DNA of 64,000 bases from Glycomyces xiaoerkulensis (lineage in GTDB: Bacteria > Actinomycetota > Actinomycetes > Mycobacteriales > Micromonosporaceae): NCBI RefSeq assembly GCF_002798405.1, contig NZ_PGGV01000028.1, forward strand, positions 27,415-91,414, given 5' to 3'. A model generated the notes under the pieces. That model saw only the letters and a list, made by a program, of their open reading frames with translations. It searched no databases and had not been told where the DNA came from. The translations under genes were made by a program, and so were the position numbers. Positions 54,150 through 63,499 of this stretch are shown here, piece by piece. Each line of letters begins with the position of its first letter. Position 1 is the stretch's first letter.

Positions 54150-57014
54150 CTATTGGGCCGCTTCGACGTCGATGTAGTCGAGATCGACCGTGCCCGGCCG
54201 GTCCGCCTTGGTGAAGGTCAGTGTCGACGCCCCCGCAGGGAGCTCGACGGTGACCTTGGTCAGACCGACCATTTCCCGGAACTGGGTCGGGGCGTAATCG
54301 ACCTCCTGCCACTGACCGTCGTCGACGCGCAGGAGGTGGCCGGCGGCGGTCTGGGCCCGGCGTTCCTCCTCGTCGCCGGCGGTCGAGTAGCCGATGGTGA
54401 GTTCGTAGGTGCCCGCGGCCGGAACCGTGACCGGCAGGGTCAGGGCGCTGTCCGGAGAATCGAGGCCCCGTACGTAGGCGCTGCCCGAGAAATAGGCCGC
54501 GAAGAAGTTGCCCTCGGACATGTCGACCTCGACCAGGTCGGCTCCGGTCCATTCGCCGTCCTCGGCCTCGTACCGTTCGCTGAACGGCGTCGCCTCGAGG
54601 TAGTCGATCCCCACCTCGTCGAAGTCGAGCCGGATCCGGTTCTTGCCCTCCTTCAGGACCGCCCGGGCCGTATGGGTCGCGAACGGGCGGCCCGAATCGG
54701 TCGGCTCGAAGGCGAGCTCGTGTTCCCGCCCGTTCACCTCGAGGGTGCCGGACGCGGATTCCTCGCCCGGATTGGTGTACCGGACGCCGAGGTCGTAGGC
54801 GCCGGCGGTGGGGGCGTCCACTATGAACATCAGGTCGCGGTTCCAGCGGCGCTGCTCGACGTACCGGTTCTGGGAGGCGAACGGGTCCGGTTCGGCCCAC
54901 CGCCACCAGGCCGCGGCGTCCTCGGCCTCGTGGCGGCGCACCGGATCGGCGAAGTCGGGCGCCTTCACGGGGGGCGTGACGACCGCGAGGTACGCGTCGG
55001 TCTCGTTCAGGCCCTGCACGGGCACCGAGATCGAGCCGTGCTCGACCTTGTAGGTGCCCTCGAACAGCGCGACCGGGCCGTCGGAGGCCCCGTCGGTGCC
55101 GGTCCATTCGGTGGTGTAGACCTGCACGTTGGCCTTGCGGCCGAAGTCGGGCAGCGCGTGGAGGCCGTCGACCCGGAGCCGGATGTCGCCTTCGCCGCCG
55201 CCGAAGACGACCTTCGCGGTGCCGGTCTCGGGGTCGGCGCTGGCGAAGCCTTCGAGGGCCGGGATCCGCTCGACGCCGGTGGTGGCGGTGACGACCGTGG
55301 CGTCGCGGCCGTTGCCGGAGGAGTCGACGGCGGTGGTGCCGCCGTCCTCGTCGAACCGGTACCGGGCGACGTTGCCGCCCCCGGTGTCGCCGGCGGGCGA
55401 GTCCAGCAGCGACCGGATTTCGGCCGCGGTCAGTCCGCGGTCGTGGATCTGGAATTCGTCGACGGTCCCGTTGAGCAGCGGGTCGGCCGAGTACTGGGAT
55501 TCGCCGATCCAGTTCCGGGTGGTCGGTCCGAGGTCGGCGGGGCTGAGCGTCATGTCCTCGTTGGAGGCCACCGGTTCGCCGTCGATGTACATCACGGCGG
55601 TGTCCCCGGTCTTGGCTACCGCGAGGTGGACCCATTCGCCGGTCGGCAGTCCGCCGTCGGGACTCTCGACGGTCCGCGTGGTGCCGCCGACGTTGAGGTC
55701 GAAGCGGGGGCCGTCGCCGTCGTTGGCGGTGAGGAACATGTTGGCGTCGGTGCCGGTGCCCAGGTCCCACACCCGCGCCCATTGGGAGTCGGTGCGGAGG
55801 TTGACCCAGGTGGCGATGGTGAAGTCGTCCAGGTCGGCGGCTATGCCGTCGGGCAGCTCGGCGTAGGCGTTGTTGTGGTCGCCGCCCAGTCCGAGGGCGT
55901 TGCCGAATCCGTCCCGCCCGGCGGTGCGGTCGCTCGGCAGCGGTTCGGGTTCGCCGATCTCGATGTGGCGGCCGGTGTTGGTCGGCGGGGTGGTCTCGAC
56001 CATGTGACCGGTCATGGAGCCGTACCAGTCGAACAGCCAGTAGTTCCCGGTCGGCCGCGGGTCGGTGGTGGGGCCGGAGCCGCCTCCGGCGGGCGCGAGC
56101 AGGTCGGAGAGGCGGCCGGGCTTGTGCCAGAAGGCGAGGTTGGCGGTGTCGACGCCGGCGCGTTCCATGCGGGCGACGTATCTGGTGAGCCAGCCGGGGA
56201 CGCCGGCGTCGCGGGGCGAGGCGTACTCGTTGATGCTGATCGGCCGCGGATCCAGCCCCAGTTCGGATTCGAGTCCGCGGTAGAACTCGACGTGCTCCTC
56301 CACGTTGAGCCCCTCGACCGGTCCGAGTTCGTGCCAGGAGACGATGTCGGGCACGGTGTCGGCGGCCGCGGCGTGCTCCATGAACTCGCGCAGGCCGTTC
56401 TCGTAGTCGCGGTCGTAGCTGGGGCCGATGATGTCCGCGTCCGGGTCCAGCTCGCGGATGAGCCGGTAGGTCCGGTCCCACATCTCGAAGTAGTCGCCCC
56501 ACTCCTCGTCCCAGGTCCACTGGGGTTCGTTCCATATCTCGTAGCCGTAGATGTTGTCGGCTCCCGAATCCCGCACGGCGGTGACCATCTGCTCGACCTG
56601 GGTGTACCAGTATTCCTCGCCCTCCCACTGGTAGGGGAAGGTCGGGAAGATGTCGGGGAGGCGGACGGTGACGGTGGCGCCGTTGCGGGAGGCGGTCTCC
56701 CAGACGTCGAGGGTGTCGCCGACCGGTTCGGGTTCGCCGTTCGGAAGGTGGGTGGCGCCGGGCGGGGGCTGGGTGAACATCTTGGGGCTGGTGGGTGCGA
56801 TCCACTCGTCGGGCGGCCAGCCGTCGTCTCCGATGCCGTAGAGGGAGCCCGAGGCGGCGTGGTCGACCTCCTTGAGCGGCTTCGAGACGTCGACGGTGAG
56901 GACCGTCGGGTCGACCTCGTCGCTCTGGCCGGAGCCGGGCTGCGAGGTGGCGGTGACGGCGGCGGTGGTGATCATCAGGGTGGTTCCGGTCAGAGCTAGG
57001 AGTCGTCTCCGCAT
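54150..57014 (-). CDS. secreted GH39-like glycoside hydrolase with LamG and CBM6/35-like modules
   Basis: A 954-residue protein. Signal peptide (about 1-24), then a clan-A TIM barrel (about 40-370) with acid/base Glu163 in YEIWNEPQW and probable nucleophile Glu263 in SINEYAS. A LamG domain (about 385-535) and a beta-rich spacer follow. Two modules starting EAED (about 690-790 and 805-950) resemble CBM6/CBM35 and end in IDYLE/LDYID. It probably attacks plant or algal polysaccharide; exact substrate unknown. ATG has GGAGG. A -35/-10 pair and a LacI-type operator lie upstream. Confidence 0.85.
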   Translation of the reverse strand: MRRRLLALTGTTLMITTAAVTATSQPGSGQSDEVDPTVLTVDVSKPLKEVDHAASGSLYGIGDDGWPPDEWIAPTSPKMFTQPPPGATHLPNGEPEPVGDTLDVWETASRNGATVTVRLPDIFPTFPYQWEGEEYWYTQVEQMVTAVRDSGADNIYGYEIWNEPQWTWDEEWGDYFEMWDRTYRLIRELDPDADIIGPSYDRDYENGLREFMEHAAAADTVPDIVSWHELGPVEGLNVEEHVEFYRGLESELGLDPRPISINEYASPRDAGVPGWLTRYVARMERAGVDTANLAFWHKPGRLSDLLAPAGGGSGPTTDPRPTGNYWLFDWYGSMTGHMVETTPPTNTGRHIEIGEPEPLPSDRTAGRDGFGNALGLGGDHNNAYAELPDGIAADLDDFTIATWVNLRTDSQWARVWDLGTGTDANMFLTANDGDGPRFDLNVGGTTRTVESPDGGLPTGEWVHLAVAKTGDTAVMYIDGEPVASNEDMTLSPADLGPTTRNWIGESQYSADPLLNGTVDEFQIHDRGLTAAEIRSLLDSPAGDTGGGNVARYRFDEDGGTTAVDSSGNGRDATVVTATTGVERIPALEGFASADPETGTAKVVFGGGEGDIRLRVDGLHALPDFGRKANVQVYTTEWTGTDGASDGPVALFEGTYKVEHGSISVPVQGLNETDAYLAVVTPPVKAPDFADPVRRHEAEDAAAWWRWAEPDPFASQNRYVEQRRWNRDLMFIVDAPTAGAYDLGVRYTNPGEESASGTLEVNGREHELAFEPTDSGRPFATHTARAVLKEGKNRIRLDFDEVGIDYLEATPFSERYEAEDGEWTGADLVEVDMSEGNFFAAYFSGSAYVRGLDSPDSALTLPVTVPAAGTYELTIGYSTAGDEEERRAQTAAGHLLRVDDGQWQEVDYAPTQFREMVGLTKVTVELPAGASTLTFTKADRPGTVDLDYIDVEAAQ

Positions 57015-57074
57015 GATCGTCCTCCGGTGGCGGCCGCGGCGGGGCGGCGCACGGCACGGTGTCGGAAATAATCA

Positions 57075-57086
57075 GAAAACGTTTTC
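57075..57086. promoter_or_regulatory. LacI-family operator
   Basis: GAAAACGTTTTC, a perfect 12-bp palindrome with the central CG of LacI/GalR sites. It begins four bases downstream of the -10 box of the hydrolase promoter, so it should block transcription when bound. No LacI-type gene is in the window. Confidence 0.75.
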
Positions 57087-57090
57087 GGGG

Positions 57091-57119
57091 AGATTACCGC
57101 TGACACGGAGCGCAGTCAA
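57091..57119 (-). promoter_or_regulatory. housekeeping promoter for the GH39-like gene
   Basis: On the minus strand TTGACT (57119-57114), 17 bp, TAATCT (57096-57091). Start near 57084, inside the operator, 70 nt before the ATG. Confidence 0.75.
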
Positions 57120-57165
57120 TAGAGAGACTGAAATCGACTGATATCTGAAAGGACGGACGAACCGG

Positions 57166-57807
57166 TCAGAGGTCGAGCCAATCCTTGGCGCTCATGCGGA
57201 ACGCCTCCGGGTCGAGGTCGCCGGCGCCCGCGGGAATCCGGCCGAGACGCTCGCCCTCCAGATCCCGCAGGTTCTCGGTCTCGGCCGGGCCCGGACGGCG
57301 CGGCCAGGCGCCGATGACCACGGCGGCGGCTACCTCGCGCCGGGCCAGGGCCTCGAGCGTGAGCGCGGTGTGGTTGAGGGTGCCCAGACCGGCGCGCGCG
57401 ACCACGACCGCCGGGCAGCCGAGTTCGACGGCCAGGTCGCCCGCGTGCCAGCCGCCCTCGCCGAGGGGGGCCAGCAGGCCGCCGGCGCCCTCGAGCAGCA
57501 CCGCGTCCGCCGTGGCGGCCCGGGCGGCGTCGGCCGCCTCGGCGAGTTTCAGCGCCGGGAGCCCGCTGCGGCGCGCCGCGGCCGACGGCGCCAGCGGGTC
57601 GGGATAGGACGCGAGGCAGCGCGCCGGAGCGCCGCTGAGGCGGGCGGCGGTGGCGGCGTCGTCATCGTCGCCGGTCTGGGCGATCTTGACGACCTCCACC
57701 GTGGCGCCCGCGGCCATGAGCCCCGCCGCGATCGCGGCGGTCGCGATCGTCTTCCCCACGCCGGTGTCGGTGCCGGTGACCAGCACCGGACCGTCGAACT
57801 CGATCAC
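57166..57807 (-). CDS. bioD: dethiobiotin synthetase
   Basis: A 213-residue P-loop enzyme that closes the ureido ring of dethiobiotin with CO2 and ATP. VLVTGTDTGVGKTIATA is the P-loop, VVKIAQTGDDDD and LLEGAGGLLAPL are conserved. GTG overlaps the bioF stop (GTGA). It is the last bio gene; bioB is not in this window. Confidence 0.95.
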   Translation of the reverse strand: MIEFDGPVLVTGTDTGVGKTIATAAIAAGLMAAGATVEVVKIAQTGDDDDAATAARLSGAPARCLASYPDPLAPSAAARRSGLPALKLAEAADAARAATADAVLLEGAGGLLAPLGEGGWHAGDLAVELGCPAVVVARAGLGTLNHTALTLEALARREVAAAVVIGAWPRRPGPAETENLRDLEGERLGRIPAGAGDLDPEAFRMSAKDWLDL

Positions 57808-58898
57808 GGCCGCTCCTCCTTGACCACCCGCAGCGCCTTCTCGAAGTCGGCCGCCCCGACGCCGGTGTTGACGGTGAGCCGCAGCCGGGACCGGTGGTCG
57901 GGAGTGGACGGGGGCCGGAAGCAGCCCACGGCCACGCCCCGGTCGCCGCAGCGGGCGGCCCAGTCGGCGGCGGCGCGGGCCTCGCCGGCCGCCGGTGAGA
58001 GGACCCCGGCGGCCGGGACCGGGGCCTCCAGGTCGGCCGCGGCGCGGGCGGCGCGGCGGCGAAGTTCGGCGCGGGCCTCGGCGGCGCTCCGCGCGATCGA
58101 CAGCGCCTCGCCGGCCCCGGCGACCACGGCGGGCGGCGGTGCGGTGTCGTAGATGAAGGTGCGGCTGGTGTCGGTCAGGTGGCGGCGCAGGGCCACCGGA
58201 CCGGCGACGACGCCCCCGGCCGAGCCCAGGGCCTTGGAGAGCGTCGCGGTGACCACCACCCCGGGGTCGCCCCCGAGACCGGCCGCGACCGCTCCCCCGG
58301 CGCCGTCCGGGCCGACGGTGCCGACGGCGTGGGCCTCGTCGACCAGCAGCAGCGCCTCGTGTTCGGCGGCGAGGGCGCGGATCTCGGCCAGCGGCGCGGC
58401 GTCGCCGAGGACCGAGTACACCGATTCGACGGCCACCACCGCGGGCCGCAGCTCGGCCAGTGCGCGCTCCAGATCGTCGAGGTCGTTGTGCGCGAACGTG
58501 CCCGAGCCGAACCCGGCGAGCCTGGCGGCGTCGTGGAGGGAGGCATGGGCGTGGGCGTCCAGCAGCACCGGGCCGGGCAGCGCGGCCACCGCGCCGAGGT
58601 TGGCCATGTACCCCGAGGAGTACAGGGTGGCCGTTTCGGCCCCGACGTGGCGGGCGAAGTCGCTCTCGAACGCCTCGTGCAGATCGGTGGTGCCGCGTAC
58701 GAGGCGGGAGCCGCTCGCACCGAGTCCGTACTCGTCGAGCGCGGCCGCGGCCGCCGCGGTGACCCGCCGGTCGCGGCTGAGGCCGAGGTAGTCGTTGCCG
58801 GCCAGGTCGACCGCGTCGGTGCGGACTCGCGCCTCGCGTGCGAGTCCGGCCTTCGCCCGCAGTCGCGCCTTGCGCGCCAGCCGGTCCCAGATCTTCAA
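57804..58898 (-). CDS. bioF: 8-amino-7-oxononanoate synthase
   Basis: A 364-residue PLP enzyme that condenses pimeloyl-ACP/CoA with Ala. VDLAGNDYLGLS, LVDEAHAVGTVG and TLSKALGSAGG (PLP Lys) identify it. TTG start overlaps the bioA stop (TTGA) with GAGG upstream. Slightly shorter than most at about 385 residues. Confidence 0.94.
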   Translation of the reverse strand: MKIWDRLARKARLRAKAGLAREARVRTDAVDLAGNDYLGLSRDRRVTAAAAAALDEYGLGASGSRLVRGTTDLHEAFESDFARHVGAETATLYSSGYMANLGAVAALPGPVLLDAHAHASLHDAARLAGFGSGTFAHNDLDDLERALAELRPAVVAVESVYSVLGDAAPLAEIRALAAEHEALLLVDEAHAVGTVGPDGAGGAVAAGLGGDPGVVVTATLSKALGSAGGVVAGPVALRRHLTDTSRTFIYDTAPPPAVVAGAGEALSIARSAAEARAELRRRAARAAADLEAPVPAAGVLSPAAGEARAAADWAARCGDRGVAVGCFRPPSTPDHRSRLRLTVNTGVGAADFEKALRVVKEERP

Positions 58899-60217
58899 GA
58901 GAGGACCTCATCGACCGCCTCGGTGAGCGCGGTGGCCAGCAGTTCGGTCTCGCTCTCGCCGAGGGTCAAGGGCGGCATGACGATGACGGTGTCGCCCAGG
59001 GGGCGCAGCCAGACGCCGCGCTCGCGGGCGGCCTGGCAGACGTCGAATCCGGTCCGGGCCGTTCCGGGCGCGACCTCGACGCCGATCATGGTGCCGAGCC
59101 GTCGGACCTCCACGACTCCGTCGTGCGAGGCGAGGGGTTCGAGGAGCTTGCCGAGGCGTTCGCCCAGGCCCGCGGCCCGGGCGACGACGTCCTGCTCTTC
59201 CATGACGCGGAGGCCCGCGATCGCGGCTGCGCAGCACAGCGGGTTGCCGGTGTAGGTGTGGCCGTGGAAGAACGTGCGCGGTCCGGTGTCGCCGGGCCGG
59301 GCGAGGAAGGCGTCGTAGACGTGCTGGGCGGCGAGCACGGCCGACAGCGGCAGATACCCGGCGGTGATGCCCTTGCCGCAGGTGAGGAGGTCGGGGGCGA
59401 CGCCGGCGTGGTCGGCGGCCCACATGGAGCCGGTGCGGCCGAAGCCGGTGGCGACCTCGTCGAAGACGAGCAGGGCGCCGTGGGCGTCGGCCAGGGACCT
59501 GGCGGTGCGCAGGAACTCGGCGTCGTAGTCGAGCATTCCGGCGGCGCCCTGGATCATCGGTTCGACCACGATCGCGCAGACCTGGTCGCCCTGGGCGGCC
59601 ATGGTCGCCTCGAGCGCGGCGGCGGCAGTCGCGTTGCGGTCCGGCCCGAGCTCGCGGTCGCCGGGCGAGGGGACGCCGACGGTCTCGAGCAGGAGCGGCT
59701 TGTAGGTGTCGTGGAAGAGGTCGTGGCCGCCGACGGCGACGGCGCCGAGGGTGTCGCCGTGGTAGGCGTGCTGGAGCCGGACGAACCTGGGGCGGGGCCG
59801 CCCGGTCTGGGTCGAGTACTGGTAGGCGATCTTGAGAGCGGCCTCGACGGCGGACGAACCGTCGCCGGCGTAGAAGACCTTGGTGAGTTCCGGGCCCTCG
59901 CCGGCGGGGGCGGAGGCCAGGAGGGCCTCGGCGAGTTCGACGCCGGGGGTGTGGGTGGTGCCCAGGAAGGTCGAGTGGTCCAGGCGGGCGAGCTGGTCGG
60001 CGACGGCGGCGTTGACCTCGGGGTGGCAGTGCCCGAGTGTCGTCGTCCACAGTGAAGATACGCCGTCGAGGTAGCGGCGGCCGTCGACGTCGACCAGCCA
60101 CGGCCCCTCGGCGCGGTCGACCACGGTCGGCCGATCGTCGATCCAGTTGGCGTGCTGGGTGAACGGGTGCCAGACGGCGGCGGCGTCGCGGGCGATCCAG
60201 TCGGAACTGGTGGTCAT
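58895..60217 (-). CDS. bioA: adenosylmethionine--8-amino-7-oxononanoate aminotransferase
   Basis: A 440-residue class III PLP aminotransferase of biotin synthesis. AVWHPFTQHANW, YAGDGSSAVEAALKIA, LVFDEVATGFGRTG and TCGKGITAGYLPLSA (PLP Lys) fit BioA. AGGAG precedes the ATG. A short inverted repeat TAGG-N5-CCTA (60231-60243) before the start may be an operator. Genes run bioA-bioF-bioD. Confidence 0.95.
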   Translation of the reverse strand: MTTSSDWIARDAAAVWHPFTQHANWIDDRPTVVDRAEGPWLVDVDGRRYLDGVSSLWTTTLGHCHPEVNAAVADQLARLDHSTFLGTTHTPGVELAEALLASAPAGEGPELTKVFYAGDGSSAVEAALKIAYQYSTQTGRPRPRFVRLQHAYHGDTLGAVAVGGHDLFHDTYKPLLLETVGVPSPGDRELGPDRNATAAAALEATMAAQGDQVCAIVVEPMIQGAAGMLDYDAEFLRTARSLADAHGALLVFDEVATGFGRTGSMWAADHAGVAPDLLTCGKGITAGYLPLSAVLAAQHVYDAFLARPGDTGPRTFFHGHTYTGNPLCCAAAIAGLRVMEEQDVVARAAGLGERLGKLLEPLASHDGVVEVRRLGTMIGVEVAPGTARTGFDVCQAARERGVWLRPLGDTVIVMPPLTLGESETELLATALTEAVDEVLS

Positions 60218-60527
60218 CGTCGACTCCTGTTAGGTGATTCCTACAAACGTCGTTGGCACTATACTCCAAGGCCGGATCGGTGACCGGTGCCGAGAGGGGG
60301 TACCGGCGGCGCCCGACGAGTCCCGTTTCTACACTTTGCACACCCCGCGACGTTTGAGCGCCCGGCAGGTTGGCGCGCTTTATACCCCCTGGGGCTCTTG
60401 ACAGTGTGAAGCGGCGCCGTCAGACTAGTGACACTTGCGGCAATCGCGGAGGATTGTCGCTTACCTCCCCTTCAGGCTTGTCCCTCCGGCGACGCCTGTG
60501 GAGCCGTACATTGGCAAGGAAGGTCCT
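60218..60527. other. 310-bp divergent intergenic region (bioA / MFS)
   Basis: No gene was found. It holds the TAGG-N5-CCTA repeat (60231-60243) next to bioA, a minus-strand TATAGT that may be the bioA -10, and the candidate MFS promoter at 60398-60426. A leader of about 95 nt precedes the MFS start. Confidence 0.5.
60398..60426 (+). promoter_or_regulatory. promoter for the MFS gene
   Basis: TTGACA, 17 bp, CAGACT. A strong -35 and a fair -10. Confidence 0.45.
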
Positions 60528-61832
60528 GTGTCGAAGCGCAACCCCGACCAGCCCGAGCAGCCCGAGGCGGCAGACCCCGCCGACGAACCCGAAGCCGAAC
60601 GCAAACCCACCTTCGGCGACGTGTTCGGCAACCGGGAGGCCGCGGGATTCCTGGCCGCCTACTGCGTCTCCAGCGCCGGCGCGATGCTCAACCGCGTCGC
60701 GGTCACCTTCCTGGTGTGGAGCAGCACCGGCTCGTCCGCGCTCGCCGCCGGGGCCTTCGCGATCAGCTTCGCGCCCTACCTCGGCCTGGCCCAGGTCCTC
60801 GGGGCGATAGTCGACCGCTACGCCTACCGGAACGTCATGGTCCTGTGCGACCTCATCCGCGCCGCACTGGTCACGCTGCTGCTGATCCCCGGGATGCCCG
60901 CACCGGCCATGATGGTCGTCGTCTTCGCCATCGCCGCCGTGCAGCCGGCCTACTCCGCCGCCCGCACCGCCACCCTCGCCCAGATCCTCACCGGCGAGGC
61001 GCTGTCGGTGGCGATCGCCCTCAACCTCAGCATCACCGGCGCCGCCCAGATCGTCGGCTACCTCGCCGGCGGCCTGCTCGCCGCGATCGACCCCTATGCG
61101 GCGCTGGCGATCAACGCGCTCCTGTTCGCCGCCAGCGGCGTCACCGTCGCCGCGCTGGTCAAGCACCGGCCCTCGGTCAACCGGCGCGAGGATCGCCGCA
61201 ACGTCCTGGTGGAGACCGGCGAGGGCCTCAAGATGCTGCGCGACAACCGCGTCCTGCTCACCGTCTCCATGGCCATCTGGGGTCTCTACTCGCTGGCCGC
61301 CGTCCCCGAAGGCGTCGCGGTGCTGTGGTCGGCGCACCTCGACGGCGGCTCGGTCGCCCAGGGCACGATCATGGCCGTCGACGCCGCCGCCGCCATCGTG
61401 GGCCTGCTGGTGTTCACCCGGTTCGTCCCGCCGCCGGTGCGCGACCGGCTCATCCGGCCGCTGGCGTTCGCCGCGCCGGTGGTGCTGGCGACCGCGCTGC
61501 TCGATCCGCCGCTGGCCGGAGTCCTGGTGCTCGCGGTCGGGGTCGGCCTGTCGACCGCGATCATGGCGCCGCTCAACGCCACGCTCGCCCAATGCATCCC
61601 CGACGGATGGCGCGGCCGCATCATGGCCGCCGCCAACGGCGGCCTGCAACTGGCCCAGGGCGCCGCCATCGCCGCAGTCGGGGCCGTCGCCGAGCTGGGC
61701 GTCCCGGTGCCGTACGTGGTCGGAGCCTGGGGCGTCCTGGGCCTGGGCCTGATGGCGCTGGCGATCAGGCGCTGGCCCTCGGCGGGGGAAGTCCAGGCGG
61801 CCAAGGACGCCGCCGTCCCGGCGCGGGCCTGA
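60528..61832 (+). CDS. MFS transporter
   Basis: A 434-residue major-facilitator protein with about 12 hydrophobic helices. The N-terminal tail (about 45 residues) is acidic and soluble. Motif-A-like LGAIVDRYAYRNVM lies after helix 2, and the rest resembles the enterobactin-exporter/macrolide-efflux (EntS/MefA) type. The substrate is unknown. GTG start after AAGGAAGG. Confidence 0.88.
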   Translation: MSKRNPDQPEQPEAADPADEPEAERKPTFGDVFGNREAAGFLAAYCVSSAGAMLNRVAVTFLVWSSTGSSALAAGAFAISFAPYLGLAQVLGAIVDRYAYRNVMVLCDLIRAALVTLLLIPGMPAPAMMVVVFAIAAVQPAYSAARTATLAQILTGEALSVAIALNLSITGAAQIVGYLAGGLLAAIDPYAALAINALLFAASGVTVAALVKHRPSVNRREDRRNVLVETGEGLKMLRDNRVLLTVSMAIWGLYSLAAVPEGVAVLWSAHLDGGSVAQGTIMAVDAAAAIVGLLVFTRFVPPPVRDRLIRPLAFAAPVVLATALLDPPLAGVLVLAVGVGLSTAIMAPLNATLAQCIPDGWRGRIMAAANGGLQLAQGAAIAAVGAVAELGVPVPYVVGAWGVLGLGLMALAIRRWPSAGEVQAAKDAAVPARA

Positions 61833-61925
61833 CCCGACGCGCGGAGCCGCGGGAGCCGCCGTTCCACCTCCCCTCCCGGGCGTTAGGCTCAATGCGGCCT
61901 CACAAGACTCAGTTAGGGAACTGCC

Positions 61926-63170
61926 GTGGAACACAGCAAGACCGTCGAGCTGCGCGGACACCTCATCGACCAGGGCGTGTTCGCGCGCGTCATGGACGAC
62001 GTCCTCGAGTACTCCGGGGCCTACTCGATCGACCGGTTCGACGTGGGACGCCACCACACCGACGAGTCCCACGTCGAGCTCACCGTCTCGGCCGAGACCC
62101 CCGAGCAGCTCGAGCGGATCGTCATGCGCCTGCAGACCCACGGGGCCAACCCCGTGGACCCCGGCGTCGCCGTCCTCAAGCCGGCCCCGAACGACGGGGT
62201 GTTCCCCGAGGACTTCTACTCCACGACCAACTTCGACACCCAGGTCCGGGTGGGCGAGGGCTGGATCGACGTCGACCGGCCCGAAATGGACTGCGGCATC
62301 GTCGTCGCCGCCGACCACGCCACGGCCACCACGCTGCCGGTCTCCGACGTCCGCGCCGGCGAGCTGGTCGTCTGCGGCGGCGAGGGGGTGCGGGTGATTC
62401 CGCTGCCCGAGCCCGAGCGCGACGACCCCGAGTCGTCGAACTTCGAGTTCATGGCCTCCGGGGTCTCCTCCGAGCGCCCACAGGCGCTGCAGGTCCGCCG
62501 GATCGCCGAGGAGATGCGCCAGGTCAAGGCCCGCGGTGAGAAGATCCTGTGGGTCTGCGGCCCGGCCATCGTCCACACCGGCGCCGGCAAGGCGCTCGAG
62601 GCGCTCATCGACGAGGGGTACGTCGACGTCCTCTTCGCCGGCAACGCCCTCGCCGCCCACGACATCGAGTCCTCACTGTACGGAACCTCGCTCGGGGTGG
62701 ACCTCGACAAGGGCCACGGCGTCCCGCACGGGCACGAGCACCACATCCGCGCCATCAACCAGATCCGCGCGTGCGGCTCCATCGCCGACTCCGTCTCGTC
62801 CGGGGTCCTGCGCAAGGGCATCATGCATTCCATGGTCAGGAACGGCAGGCAGTACGTGCTGGTCGGATCGGTCCGCGACGACGGGCCGCTGCCGGACGTC
62901 TACACCGACGTCCTCGACGGACAGCGAGCGATGCGCTCGCTGGTGCCCGGGGTGGGCTTCGCGATCATGGTCGCCACCATGCTGCACTCCATCGCCACCG
63001 GCAACCTGCTGCCGGCGAAGGTGCCGCTCGTGAGCGTCGACATCAACCCGGCGACGGTCACGAAGCTGGCCGACCGCGGGTCGGGGCAGGCCACCGGCGT
63101 CATCACCGACATCGGGCTGTTCTGCGAGCAACTGGCCGCCGAGCTCGTGGTCGGGTACAAGCGGGACTGA
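61926..63170 (+). CDS. LOR/SDH-family protein, probable ornithine cyclodeaminase (TIGR00300)
   Basis: A 414-residue protein of the TIGR00300/LOR-SDH conserved-region family. VFPEDFYSTTNFDTQVR and VDLDKGHGVPHGHEHH are typical, and a Rossmann-like part has ILWVCGPAIVHTGAG. Archaeal and cyanobacterial relatives (the C-terminal part of AgrE/ArgZ) turn ornithine into proline and ammonia with NAD. It is unrelated to the PLP- or mu-crystallin-type enzymes. GTG start; a terminator follows. Confidence 0.85.
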   Translation: MEHSKTVELRGHLIDQGVFARVMDDVLEYSGAYSIDRFDVGRHHTDESHVELTVSAETPEQLERIVMRLQTHGANPVDPGVAVLKPAPNDGVFPEDFYSTTNFDTQVRVGEGWIDVDRPEMDCGIVVAADHATATTLPVSDVRAGELVVCGGEGVRVIPLPEPERDDPESSNFEFMASGVSSERPQALQVRRIAEEMRQVKARGEKILWVCGPAIVHTGAGKALEALIDEGYVDVLFAGNALAAHDIESSLYGTSLGVDLDKGHGVPHGHEHHIRAINQIRACGSIADSVSSGVLRKGIMHSMVRNGRQYVLVGSVRDDGPLPDVYTDVLDGQRAMRSLVPGVGFAIMVATMLHSIATGNLLPAKVPLVSVDINPATVTKLADRGSGQATGVITDIGLFCEQLAAELVVGYKRD

Positions 63171-63177
63171 GCGGTTT

Positions 63178-63207
63178 CGGGGCGGTCGGAGGGCGTCGGC
63201 CGCCCCG
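63178..63207 (+). terminator. hairpin terminator after the cyclodeaminase gene
   Basis: CGGGGCGG pairs with CCGCCCCG (8 bp, 14-nt loop), followed by TTCTG. Confidence 0.6.
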
Positions 63208-63250
63208 TTCTGCGTTCCGCACTCCGCCTCAGGTCCGCGTATCATATTGA

Positions 63251-63279
63251 TTGACATCACATCGATAGCTGTTTATGTT
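63251..63279 (+). promoter_or_regulatory. housekeeping promoter, upstream of a structured region
   Basis: TTGACA, 17 bp, TATGTT. Start near 63286, about 370 nt before the next ATG. Confidence 0.65.
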
Positions 63280-63285
63280 ATTGAG

Positions 63286-63450
63286 GCGCGCTACCTGTCC
63301 GGCCACGCGACTCGGACGGAGCCGTCGACGACGTTCGGACCACCGCCTGCACCAGCGGTGGCCCGGCGCCCGTGCAGGCGAGTTGCACGGTGCATCGATC
63401 AAGTGGACACCACTCGACCCCCGGGCGCCGCATCGGCGTCCGGGGGCAGC
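63286..63450 (+). ncRNA. candidate structured small RNA
   Basis: A GC-rich stretch after a strong promoter with no gene. It can fold into CCACCGC/GCGGTGG (63340-63361), CCGTGCA/TGCACGG (63370-63390), AGTGG/CCACT (63402-63414) and a terminator-like 12-bp hairpin with one G-U pair (63418-63446). A new promoter starts right after, at 63462. Expression is not shown; a structured leader of the following gene is the alternative. Confidence 0.35.
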
Positions 63451-63461
63451 TCAGGGGCAAC

Positions 63462-63490
63462 TTGACCGATCAACAATAGTGATGTATATC
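63462..63490 (+). promoter_or_regulatory. promoter of the lectin-like gene
   Basis: TTGACC, 17 bp, TATATC. Start near 63497, leader about 158 nt. Confidence 0.6.
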
Positions 63491-63499
63491 TATTAATCC

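Noticed and set aside
54153..56999. Long plus-strand frame opposite the GH39-like gene
   Set aside because: It is Val/Gly-rich shadow coding caused by high GC; the minus-strand protein has clear domains and a signal peptide.
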